64,000 nt of DNA from NCBI GenBank assembly GCA_902685375.1, contig CACRXE010000006.1, forward strand, positions 1,581,001-1,645,000. Reading direction: 5' to 3'. This DNA is from Neostethus bicornis. Lineage: Eukaryota > Chordata > Actinopteri > Atheriniformes > Phallostethidae. Both the position numbers and the translations under genes were made by a program. Of this stretch, positions 19,213-28,458 are shown one piece after another. Position 1 is the stretch's first letter. Each line of letters begins with the position of its first letter. The notes beneath the pieces are model-generated. The model saw nothing but the letters and a program-made list of their open reading frames with translations, had not been told where the DNA came from and searched no databases.

Positions 19213-19690
19213 GTTTAAAGTATTTTTGTATTTTTACTGATAAAAGATTGAACTTAGCTTTAAACATAAATTAAAGTTCTTTAAAATGATGTAAATCTTT
19301 AAATTTAATCAATCTAGATTTAATAAATAAAGAATGTGTATGTTCAAAATACCCAACTTTGTTTATTAATCTTATGGCACGTTTCTGTAATAAAAATATC
19401 TCATTAATTAAAGTTTGATATGTTCCACCCCACAGTTCAACACAATACGTCATATAAGGAAGAATTAAAGAGGAGTAAATAACAGATAAAGAACTGAATA
19501 AATCTTTACTTTTATACAGTATTACTAGAGTTTTTGAGATTTTTGTCTTTATATATTTTAGATGTTGATTCCATGTTAATTTAGCATCGATTATAATTCC
19601 TAAAAATTTTGTTTCATAAACTCTTTCAATTTCAACATCATCTATTTTAAGTTTTGTATCACTATCAGTATCCTTTTGTTTTTGCTATAT
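19213..19690 (-). mobile_element. L2-like LINE reverse-transcriptase C-terminus
   Basis: Open on the minus strand: KLKIDDVEIERVYETKFLGI, IIDAKLTWNQHLKYIKTKIS, SSLILPYMTYCVELWGGTY and LLQKRAIRLINKVGYFEHT. These are RT palm-end and thumb blocks of the L2/jockey type (FLG-x-I-D, W..H). It is truncated 5' and split from its end (15804-15917) by the hAT element. Confidence 0.75.
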
Positions 19691-19705
19691 TAAGTGATAA
19701 CTATC

Positions 19706-20058
19706 TGTTGTGGTTGGGGAAGGGATGGTGGAAAGAGGAGGACCCAAATGCAGGACTTTGAACATGGTTTATTTCTAAAATCAGGAAAGTCTGTAAAAAA
19801 AAACATAATTAACTAAAGGTTTCAAAAGTCCAACTAAATCCAAAATAATAAACATGGTCAGGCAACCAGGGTGACCTGGCTGGGAAAGGTGATTGTAAGA
19901 CCTGACAAGGAAGGCTGGTGAGACTGCCTTTAAAATAGGCAGCCAGAAGATTGGATCCAGTTGAGCCCACAGGTGCTGATTGTCTAATTAGCCAGAATTG
20001 GGGGAAAGGTGAGATGGTCCCTGGCTCCCTCTGGTGGTGGCTCGAGGGAACCACGACA
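19706..20058. mobile_element. Solo-LTR-like element with 5-bp target duplication
   Basis: 353 bp beginning TGTTGTGG and ending CCACGACA (TG...CA, short inverted ends). It is flanked by CTATC on both sides (19701-19705 and 20059-20063). It shares CAGCCAGG/GACCTGGCTGG and CCCTCTGGTGGTGG with the element at 2102-2405. No coding region is present. Confidence 0.68.
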
Positions 20059-20257
20059 CTATCTAACACTCTAAGACCACCCCTCATCTCCAGAAACTTT
20101 GTTTGTGTCATAAAGCTGTTTGAATCATTTATTTTTAACATGGCTGAACAAAGAAACACCAGAAAGTCTGAGAACACCACTGAGAGCAGCCCCGTGTCTT
20201 CTGATAACTACAATATCTGTGCTTCATAAAGAAGGTAAAGACAATGTAGTTCATACA

Positions 20258-21098
20258 GACCAGTGAGTCTTTTAAACAGTGACTACAAGATTCTTACAAA
20301 GGTCTTCACTAACAGAATTCATACGGTGTTACCAAAACTTGTACATTCTGACCAAACTTGGTTTTTGTCTGGTAGACAGTGGTTTTACAATATGTGATGA
20401 TTGCAGGATTCTCTCCTGTCGCAGCGGTACACACAAACTCTCTGACATCAAACTTCTTTAAACTGGGGAGAGACTGCAGACAAGGCTGCAGCTTGTCTCC
20501 CTATTTGTTTGATTTAACAATCAAACCTCTGGCTGTGGCTCTTACTTGTAGAATGGACAACGAGATTATCGGAATTTCCAGAGATGGTATTATACACAAA
20601 GTCTGACTTTATGCAGACGATTTCTTATTATGTTTATCTGATCCATCTACATCCGTACAGAGACTCCTCAAGACATTAGATCAATTTAGTTTCATATCGG
20701 GATATAAATTAAATTATACCAAAAGCTTGTTGTTTTCTATCAATAACATTGACATTGACTTTTTTATGTTTCCATTCAAACAAGAAAAAGAAATATTTAA
20801 ATATTTAGGAATAAATATTGGCCGCACAATGGCTGAACTATGAACCCAAAATTTTGACTTATTGTTAGAACAGACATCGATGGACCTAAAAAAATGGTCA
20901 TCATTACTGATCTCACTTACAGGCAGAATAAATATTATTAAAATGTCTGTTTTGCCAAAGTTTTTGTATATTTTTTAAATGATTCCTAGGAGGGCTCGGA
21001 CTTCCAAATTTTATGTTCTATTATTGGGCAGCTCACGTTGCCAAAATGATATACTGGAGAAAAAAATGAAGAGGAAATTTGGACTCAAATGGAACTGA
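20258..21098 (+). pseudogene. L1/Tx1-like LINE reverse transcriptase, decayed
   Basis: Encodes RPVSLLNSDYKILTKVFTNR and HSDQTWFLSGRQ (fingers), GCRQGCSLSPYLFDLTIKPL, then a stop followed by LYADDFLLCLSDPSTS (catalytic YADD), FKYLGINIG, LTGRINIIKMSVLPKFLYIF and GGLGLPNFMFYYWAA. The order is that of L1-group RT. Stops and frameshifts show it is dead. It continues after the insertion at 21099-21757. Confidence 0.8.
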
Positions 21099-21757
21099 GG
21101 GCTTCCTCCCCCACCATCGAAGCCAACCCACGACCAGGTGGTGATCAGTTGACAGCTCCGCCCCTCTCTTCCCCCAAGCGTCCAAGACATGTGGCCGCAA
21201 GTTCAATGAAACAACTATAAAGTCAATCATGGAACTGTGGCCTAGAGTGTCCTGGTGCCACGTGTGCATGTGGGCACTCTTGTGCTTGAACATGGTGTTC
21301 GCTACTGACAATCCATGACGAGCACAGAAGTCAAGCAGCAGAACACCACTCGGGTTTAGATCAGGGGGGCCGTTCCTCCCGATCACTCCCCTCCAGGTCT
21401 CACTGTCGCTGCCCACGTGAGCAATGAAGTCCTCGAGGAGGACAATGGAGTCCCCTGGGGATGCCCCATCCAATACTCCCCCCAAAGACTCCAAAAAGGG
21501 CGGGTAGTCTACACTGCCGTTCGGTGCATAGCAACAAACGACAGTGAGGACCCGAAGGCGGAGGGAGGCAACCCTTTCATCCACCGGGGAGAACTCCAAC
21601 ACACAGGAACCGAGCTGGGGGGCAACAAGTATGCCCACTCCAGCCCGGCGCCTTTCACTAAGGGCAACTCCAGAATAGAACAGGGTCCAGCCCCTGTCAA
21701 GAGGCCTGGTTCCAGAGCCCCCGCGACCCGACCCCGGAACAAGCGGAAGATGACGGA
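21099..21757. mobile_element. RTE-like LINE insertion: inverted endonuclease plus 3' end
   Basis: The minus strand (to about 21706) encodes an exonuclease-endonuclease-phosphatase fold: TVVCCYAPNGSVDYPPFLES, GDSIVLLEDFIAHVGSDSET, RHGLSVANTMFKHKSAH then HTWHQDT, MIDFIVV and STDHHLVVGWLRWWG. The usual GDFNAHVG is changed to EDFIAHVG, which loses the catalytic Asn. It is followed on the plus strand by the last 50 bp of the LINE (CCCGACCCCGGAACAAGCGG then AAGATGACGG). The mixed orientation with the 3' end forward fits a twin-priming insertion into the L1-like element. Confidence 0.7.
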
Positions 21758-22430
21758 ACGGAACAATCGTGAGAGCATCTTTTCAGATATGGGTTCAATT
21801 CATGAAACACTTTACCCTCCAACAAGCCAGCAGGTTTCTTCCTATCTCCTCTAACTCATTCTTTTTACCATCAGTGTTTAAAAGTTGGCATAACAAGGGT
21901 CTGAAGTTTTTACTCTGGTGATGTTTTCTGTACATTTAATCATTTAGTTAATAATTACAACAAATTTGTTTCACACATGTTTAGATATTTACAAATACAC
22001 AGTTTTACTAAATTATTGTTTTCTTCATTTCCTTATTTACCTCCCAAAAATAAAATGGACACAATTTTAGATCCTTTTGGCAAGAAAATAATTTCTGTTC
22101 TTTACAAACTTTTCTTGGACATGAAACAAAGACAAATGGGAAAAAGACAGAATCTATCTGATGAGGAGTGGGAATCCTGCCTCACTCGTTTACACAGCTC
22201 ATCTTTCTGCATCCGTCATGGACTAATTCAGTTCAAAATTCTCCACCGTCTCCACTTTACAAGGGAGCGGACCCAACCTGCCCCAGATGTGGACCTAACC
22301 TGCTCCAGATGTGGACCCAACCTGCTCCAGATGTGGACCCAACCTGCCCTAGATGTGGACCCAACCTGCTCCAGATGTGGCCACACCCCAGCTACTGAGG
22401 GTTATATGGTTTGGTCCTATCACTTTTAAT
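21758..22430 (+). mobile_element. L1/Tx1-like LINE, continuation
   Basis: Encodes SVFKSWHNKGLKF, FRYLQIHSFTKLLF, then LSDEEWESCLTRLHSSSFCI and RHGLIQFKILHRLHFTRER, the L1 C-terminal region leading to the zinc-knuckle CPRCG. That knuckle is expanded as a 22-bp repeat. It is interrupted by the pogo-like MITE at 22433. Confidence 0.8.
22271..22378 (+). repeat. 22-bp repeat inside the LINE zinc knuckle
   Basis: Five units of ACCCAACCTGCTCCAGATGTGG or close variants at 22-bp spacing. The unit covers the CPRC codons. Because 22 is not a multiple of three, each unit shifts frame, so it arose after coding constraint ended. Confidence 0.92.
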
Positions 22431-22432
22431 TA

Positions 22433-23148
22433 CCGTAATTTCACAACCATTAGGCGCACCGTACGAAAAGGCGCAGTCTCAGTCACACACCACCTTACAA
22501 CAACACACACACAAGCATGTAAATGTGTGTATTAAAAAATAGATCGGGAGTAAAACTGAGTTTGGTTGTGTTTTATTTAAGTAGTAACGATACTAAACAA
22601 ACACATTACCGGTAATAGTCTTTATTCAAATCCATCAAAGTCCTCATCCTCTGTTTCAGAGCAGGTCCACTTCACTCCTCGCTGTCAAAGTCACTGTCTG
22701 TACTGTGCGGCTTCTCAGAAAGGATACCAGCTTTTGAGAAAGCTCGGATAACAGTACCAGCAGACACGTTAGTCCAAGCATCTACAATCCATTGGCAAAC
22801 TGTAGCGTAACTCGCCCGGCGCTGCCTTCCACCCTTCCACGGCTCGATTCCCATGTTCCTCCGCGTAGCTGATTGCCTTCATCTTAAACTGAGCGTCATA
22901 AACGTGTCTCTTTGCCATTTTCAGGGTTAAAACAGCCATGTTGTTCATACAGCACATACCTTTTTTATACTCAATCCACGCCCACACTTCAAACTTTAAC
23001 GTTCTCATGCCTTTTCTTTTAGGTCCATCTCGCCTCGCGGGCACCGCTTTTTCTTTTAGGTCCGCCTTTTGTCACACACAAGGCGCACCGCTCATTTTGA
23101 AGAAAATCTAAGACGTTTATATGCACCTTATAGCCGTGAAATCACGGT
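22433..23148 (-). mobile_element. Pogo/Tigger-like MITE, internally deleted
   Basis: Ends CCGTAATTTCACAACCATTAGG and the inverted CCTTATAGCCGTGAAATCACGG sit between TA dinucleotides (22431-22432, 23149-23150). On the minus strand an N-terminal helix-turn-helix piece (MAKRHVYDAQFKMKAISYAE then EHGNRA) and a C-terminal piece (RRASYATVCQWIVDAWTNVS then AGTVIRAFSKAGI) remain. The DDE core is deleted. It is inserted in the L1-like element. Confidence 0.85.
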
Positions 23149-23150
23149 AT

Positions 23151-23480
23151 ATTTCAGGTTCTATCCCACATCCACGGAAAAGACCTGACACCTGACTTCC
23201 TGATTAGTATTTTTGGAATACCATCACCTCAACTTTTGCCAGTTTGATCGCACGCAGGCTGATCCTCTTTCAATGGACATGGAACGAGGCCCCTTCAGTA
23301 TCTCAGTGGCTGAAGGAGGTTCTCTCTTTCGTACCACTGGAGAAACTCCAATAAAAGGTCAAATTAAAACAACAGAAGTTTTTAAAACTTGGAACCCATT
23401 TGTTGAAGATGTGAAATCTTTGACGTTTGAATTTTCTGAATATAATTAACATGAAGACCACAGTTTACAAATTTTTCTTT
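23151..23480 (+). mobile_element. L1/Tx1-like LINE, 3' end
   Basis: After the MITE, the frame with QWTWNEAPSVSQWLKEVLSF and VPLEKLQ matches the last part of L1-group ORF2. It is followed by stops and T-rich sequence. Confidence 0.6.
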
Positions 23481-23989
23481 TTTTGTTTTTTTAATTAATT
23501 TCTTCTTATGGTGTTCCCCATTAAAACCCCTTTTGTTTGTTTGGTTTTTTTTCCCTCTACTTTGTCATTTATGTATACATGATAAAACCTACCAATTTCA
23601 TATCAATGTAAATAATTATTGCTGTTTGGAAGATCGATAAATAAAATTTTGAAATATATATATATATATATGTTGTGAAACAAAACTAACAAAAAAAAGA
23701 AAGAAAACAAACATAAATACCTGTCAGAGTAGGACCGGACATAAGCAAATACAGATTATTAATCTCCTACTGGGGAATTTCATGTGTCCGGTGCAGAGGT
23801 GAGATCGGACCTAAAAAAAATCCAGCACGACCAATCAACATGATTTGCGGGCCGAAGCCCGAAATGTTATATTTTATTAGTGAGGACTCGGGAGGAGGAG
23901 GGTTATTTATAACACAGAACACAGAATACGTTTTTAAGTTAAAAAGAATCACACTATAGGATTTTATTTTATTTATTTTGAACTGGGTT
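23481..23989. other. No gene recognised
   Basis: T-rich sequence with a short (TA)n run near 23656. The final bases lead into a LINE fragment. Confidence 0.45.
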
Positions 23990-24066
23990 CACTGGAGTGA
24001 GCTGCATCGGTCCGTCGTGGTAAAGAGAGAGCTGAGCCGAAAAGTAAAGCTCTCGATTTACAAGTC
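23990..24066 (+). mobile_element. RTE-like LINE, left flank of array 3
   Basis: Encodes LHRSVVVKRELSRKVKLSIY then KSIYVPTL, entering the first repeat unit without a break. It shows which LINE residues became the repeat unit. Confidence 0.85.
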
Positions 24067-24727
24067 GATCTACGTTCCTACCCTCTCCATGGTAACCGGG
24101 ATCTACGTTCCTACCATCACCATGGTAACCGGGATCTACGTTCCTACCCTCACCATGGTAACCAGGATCTACGTTCCTACCCTCACCATGGTAACCGGGA
24201 TCTGCGTTCCTACCCTCACCATGGTAACCAGGATCTACGTTCCTACCCTCACCATGGTAACCGGGATCTACGTTCCTACCCTCACCATGGTAACCAGGAT
24301 CTACGTTCCTACCCTCACCATGGTAACCAGGATCTACGTTCCTACCCTCACCATGGTAACCGGGATCTGCGTTCCTACCCTCACCATGGTAACCAGGATC
24401 TACGTTCCTACCCTCACCATGGTAACCGGGATCTACGTTCCAACCCTCACCATAGTAACCAGGATCTACGTTCCTACTCTCACCATGGTAACCAGGATCT
24501 ACGTTCCTACCCTCACCGTGGTAACCAGGATCTAGGTTCCTACCCTCACCATGGTAACAAGGACCTACGTTCCTACCCTCACCATAGTAACCAGGATCTA
24601 CGTTCCTACCCTCACCATGGTAACCAGGATCTACGTTCCTACCCTCACCATGGTAACCAGGATCTACGTTCCTACCCTCACCATGGTAACCAGGATCTAT
24701 GTTCCTACCCTCACCATGGTAACCAGC
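24067..24727. repeat. 33-bp LINE-derived minisatellite, array 3
   Basis: Exactly about 20 units, the most uniform array. CAGGATCTACG and CGGGATCTACG/CTGCG variants alternate. LINE flanks are present on both sides, so the expansion within the LINE is directly readable here. Open in several frames on both strands (e.g. GYHGEGRNVDP on minus). Confidence 0.97.
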
Positions 24728-25150
24728 TGTGGGTGGTGACTGAAAGAATGAGATCGCGGGTACAAGCGGCCGAAATGATCTTCCTCCGCAGGGTGGCTGG
24801 GCTCTCACTCAGAGATCGGGTGAGGAGCTCTGCCATCCGGGAGGAGCTCGGTGTCGAGCTGCTCCTCTTCCAGGTTGAGAGGAGCCAGATGGGGTGGTTC
24901 GGGCATCTTGTCAGGATGCCCCCCGACCGCCTCGCGCGCAAGGTGTTTTGGGCACGTCCCACCGGGAAGAGACCAAGAGGCAGACCCCGGACCCGCTGGA
25001 GAGACTATGTCTCACAGCTGGCTAGGGAAAGACTTGGTATCCTTTCGGGTGAGCTGGAGGATGCAGCCGGAGTGAGACAAGCCTGGGCTGCCCGCATGCC
25101 CCCGCGACCCGACCCCGGAACAAGCGGAAGATGACGGAACGGAACGGAAC
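24728..25150 (+). mobile_element. RTE-like LINE C-terminal tail, best-preserved copy
   Basis: Open for about 130 codons: WVVTERMRSRVQAAEMIFLR, RVAGLSLRDRVRSSAIREEL, ERSQMGWFGHLVRMPPDRLA, RGRPRTRWRDYVSQLARERL and GELEDAAGVRQAW. It ends GGAAGATGACGGAACGGAAC with a short GGAAC repeat tail. The basic RPRGRPRTRWRDY region and GHLVRM motif are typical of LINE tails after the RT thumb. The tail is separated from the RT only by the array. Confidence 0.82.
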
Positions 25151-25459
25151 ACTATAGGACCCCTAACACACTTGTCTGTGATGGCCTGCTTAGCGTGAAG
25201 AGGAGGGACAGTCTTTGAAACAAATGATAAAATAGATCTTTAACGATCATCACTTTTACCAGTCCAGCTGTTTAAATGCCCGCTCAGCGTCGAGGTACCA
25301 GTCTTTTTGGTGTCGTATGAAATCAAAGCGCCACATTGACTACATCCAGAGAAGCCAACGCAAGTTTCTGTTACATTTTGAACAATAAATTTGAATGTTT
25401 TCCACACCTCACTCTTACCGGTGTGTGTTTGTCTTTTCAGTTCTCCTGCTTTTAGTTTA
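25151..25459. other. No gene recognised
   Basis: Spacer between the LINE tail and the 34-bp minisatellite; nothing supportable. Confidence 0.45.
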
Positions 25460-26886
25460 TCCTTAACTTCTTACTCCTTCATATCGGGGATCCTCCTTAA
25501 CTTCTTACTCCTTCATATCGGGGATCCTCCTTAACTTCTTACTCCTTCATATCGGGGATCCTCCTTAACTTCTTACTCCTTCATATCGGGGATCCTCCTT
25601 AACTTCTTACTCCTTCATATCGGGGATCCTCCTTAACTTCTCACTCCTTCATATTGGGGATCCTCCTTAACTTCTTACTCCTTCATATCGGGGATCCTCC
25701 TTAACTTCTTACTCCTTCATATCGGGGATCCTCCTTAACTTCTTACTCCTTCATATCGGGGATCCTCCTTAACTTCTTACTCCTTCATATCGGGGATCCT
25801 CCTTAACTTCTTACTCCTTCATCTCGGGGATCCTCCTTAACGTCTTACTCCTTCATATCGGGGATCCTCCTTAACTTCTTGCTCCTTCATATCGGGGATC
25901 CTCCTTAACGTCTTACTCCTTCATATCGGGGATCCTCCTTAACTTCTCACTCCTTCATATCGGGGATCCTCCTTAACTTCTTACTCCTTCATATCGGGGA
26001 TCCTCCTTAACTTCTTACTCCTTCGTATCGGGGATCCTCCTTAACTTCTTACTCCTTCGTATCGGGGATCCTCCTTAACTTCTCACTCCTTCATATCGGG
26101 GATCCTCCTTAACTTCTTACTCCTTCATCTCGGGGATCCTCCTTAACGTCTTACTCCTTCATATCGGGGATCCTCCTTAACTTCTTGCTCCTTCATATCG
26201 GGGATCCTCCTTAACGTCTTACTCCTTCATATCGGGGATCCTCCTTAACTTCTTACTCTTTCATATCGGGGATCCTCCTTAACTTCTTACTCCTTCATAT
26301 CGGGGATCCTCCTTAACGTCTTACTCCTTCATATCGGGGATCCTCCTTAACTTCTTACTCCTTCATATCGGGGATCCTCCTTAACTTCTTACTCCTTCAT
26401 ATCGGGGATCCTCCTTAACTTCTTACTCCTTCATATCGGGGATCCTCCTTAACTTCTTACTCCTTCATATCGGGGATCTTCCTTAACTTCTCGCTCCTTC
26501 ATATCGGGGATCCTCCTTAACTTCTTGCTCCTTCATTTCGGGGATCCTCCTTAACTTCTTGCTCCTTCATATCGGGGATCATCCTTAACTTCTTGCTCCT
26601 TCATATCGGGGATCCTCCTTAACTTCTCACTCCTTCGTATCGGGGATCCTCCTTAACTTCTCACTCCTTCATATCGGGGATCCTCCTTAACTTCTCACTC
26701 CTTCATATCGGGGATCCTCCTTAACTTCTCACTCCTTCATATCGGGGATCCTCCTTAACTTCTTACTCCTTCATATCGGGGATCCTCCTTAACTTCTCAC
26801 TCCTTCATATCGGGGATCCTCCTTAACGTCTTACTCCTTCATATCGGGGATCCTCCTTAACTTCTCACTCCTTCATATCGGGGATA
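25460..26886. repeat. 34-bp minisatellite, about 42 units
   Basis: Unit CCTTAACTTCTTACTCCTTC then ATATCGGGGATCCT. Variants (CGTC, CTCAC, CTTGC, CATCTC) recur in blocks, for example the CATCTC-CGTC-CTTGC-CGTC run at about 25820-25920 and again at 26120-26220. That suggests block duplications of several units. No LINE flank or coding frame is recognised. Confidence 0.97.
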
Positions 26887-27525
26887 CCAGTTCAACATAG
26901 ATAAAATGAAGACGTGGGTAGGGGAAGATTATCAAATTAAGAGGAGGCGTTCACGTGCGGATCCTGTTTAGTAGTTAAACATTACTTCTCTGTTTTAATT
27001 TTATAACAAGTATTTATTAGTTTAATACACACATCTCGTTTTAGTTTACATTTTAAAAAACATATATCTATTTTTTTTTTTTAAAAGTCAGCGAGAGAGA
27101 AGCCCCAGCCCGACCTGAAGAAAGTCGGGTCGGGTTCGGGCTTAAGATCTTACCTCTGGTCCGGTGCCTCAAGCGGTCCGAGTGAGAGCTCCAAACAGCT
27201 TCTAGGTGGTGGGGAGTTTGGTGTGGTAGAGCTGGAACAGCCACTTGGTGGAACACACCACAGTTGGCTCTGCGCTGGTGGATTGTGGGTGACATCGTTG
27301 GTAAAATAAAAAAAAAACATTTGACCGTTTTCTTCTTCAAACATAAAGTTTAAAATGTTATCAATAAACATCACTTATTCTAAAAAAAATAGTGTTTTTT
27401 TTTTATTTTTATGGACGGGTAGTGACCCCCCCTCCCCCCTCTTTCGCTCCTGCTAGCGCCATCTTGAGAGGCTGTGACTTATGGAGGCAACTTTAAACAG
27501 TTTGGTTTCAGAATTCTAATTTAGA
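26887..27525. other. No gene recognised; GC-rich inverted motif
   Basis: Contains CCCGACC...GGTCGGG as a short hairpin near 27107-27136 with CGGGTCGGGTTCGGGC, which resembles a transposon end but has no visible partner. A pyrimidine-rich stretch with GCGCCATCTTGAGAGG lies about 70 bp before the ORF at 27526. Confidence 0.4.
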
Positions 27526-28458
27526 ATGAAAGCTGTTGAAGGCAGTCTCCATGGCAACCTTCCCTTTGATGCCTTTAGTGACTTCACAGTAAAGTACTTG
27601 GTAAATTCTTCAGTACTTACAAAGCCAGTCTTCAAGATGAAGCTATTGCAGTTAATTAAAGAGAAAACTCAAGAATTTTTTTCAAGAATGTTCGGGCGAC
27701 GAAATGCAGAAGATTCTGTAAAAAAAAAAGTAAAAAGAAAATATCAGACCAGAAAGCGTGCGAGGAAAGATCATTTGGAAGGCTTGATCAACCCGAATGT
27801 GGATATACAAACCGTATCTAATACAAAACCGAACAGAAAACGGAAAAGGAATTCGATACAAGATAAAAACGATGAACTTGAACCTGACCTAAACGACCAA
27901 CATCCCATCAGGATCAAGAAACAAAGAATAACAAAAAAAGACCGAACGCTGAAGAAGGGGGAACCATCCAATCGGATCAATCTGGAGTCCAACTCAGACG
28001 TAATACAAGACCCAAACATCCCTGAAAACCAACAAGAACATGTTACTGGTCCTGTCCAGAAAAAAGAAGGACTGAACCAAAACGAGACGATGACCAGTCA
28101 TAATACGATCACTCAAGAAGAATTCCTTCATTATCTTAAATTGAGACCAACCACCCACAAAAGACTAGAAGATTCAAACGTAACTACCAAAGGTAACCAG
28201 AAACAACAGGTTAATAAAGGAAGAAAACGAAAACGAGAAACAGATTCTATGAAAAAAGACCTGATGACAGAAGAAAACAGCAGTGATCTGCCAGGTCCGG
28301 ACCGACCACCACCGTCACAGAAACGTTGTTTAACTAGAAGCACATCAGTGAAGATCCAAGATGATTGTGCTCCAAAAACAAAGACCATAAAAACACAAAG
28401 AGACACAACTCGAAGCCAGCAGAGAAGATCTGCTGCTTCAAAACCAAACAGAATTTAA
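27526..28458 (+). CDS. Lysine-rich ORF, 310 aa, function unknown
   Basis: Uninterrupted from ATG to TAA in AT-rich DNA, where a Lys/Asn/Gln-rich frame would easily gain TAA stops, so it is unlikely to be chance. After a mixed hydrophobic N-terminus (about residues 1-55) it is strongly basic, with NLS-like clusters KKKVKRKYQTRKRARK (about 67-82), NRKRKRN (about 103-109), IRIKKQRITKKD (about 129-140) and GRKRKRE (about 232-238). A small non-basic patch EEFLHYLKLRP lies near 200. No membrane segment, zinc finger or enzyme motif is seen. It could be a nuclear host protein, a retrocopy, or a transposon-encoded DNA-binding protein. A second frame continues about 30 codons past the stop. Confidence 0.4.
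   Translation: MKAVEGSLHGNLPFDAFSDFTVKYLVNSSVLTKPVFKMKLLQLIKEKTQEFFSRMFGRRNAEDSVKKKVKRKYQTRKRARKDHLEGLINPNVDIQTVSNTKPNRKRKRNSIQDKNDELEPDLNDQHPIRIKKQRITKKDRTLKKGEPSNRINLESNSDVIQDPNIPENQQEHVTGPVQKKEGLNQNETMTSHNTITQEEFLHYLKLRPTTHKRLEDSNVTTKGNQKQQVNKGRKRKRETDSMKKDLMTEENSSDLPGPDRPPPSQKRCLTRSTSVKIQDDCAPKTKTIKTQRDTTRSQQRRSAASKPNRI

Noticed and set aside
25460..26886. CRISPR array
   Set aside because: Units follow each other with no unique spacers, the genome is vertebrate, and no cas genes exist.
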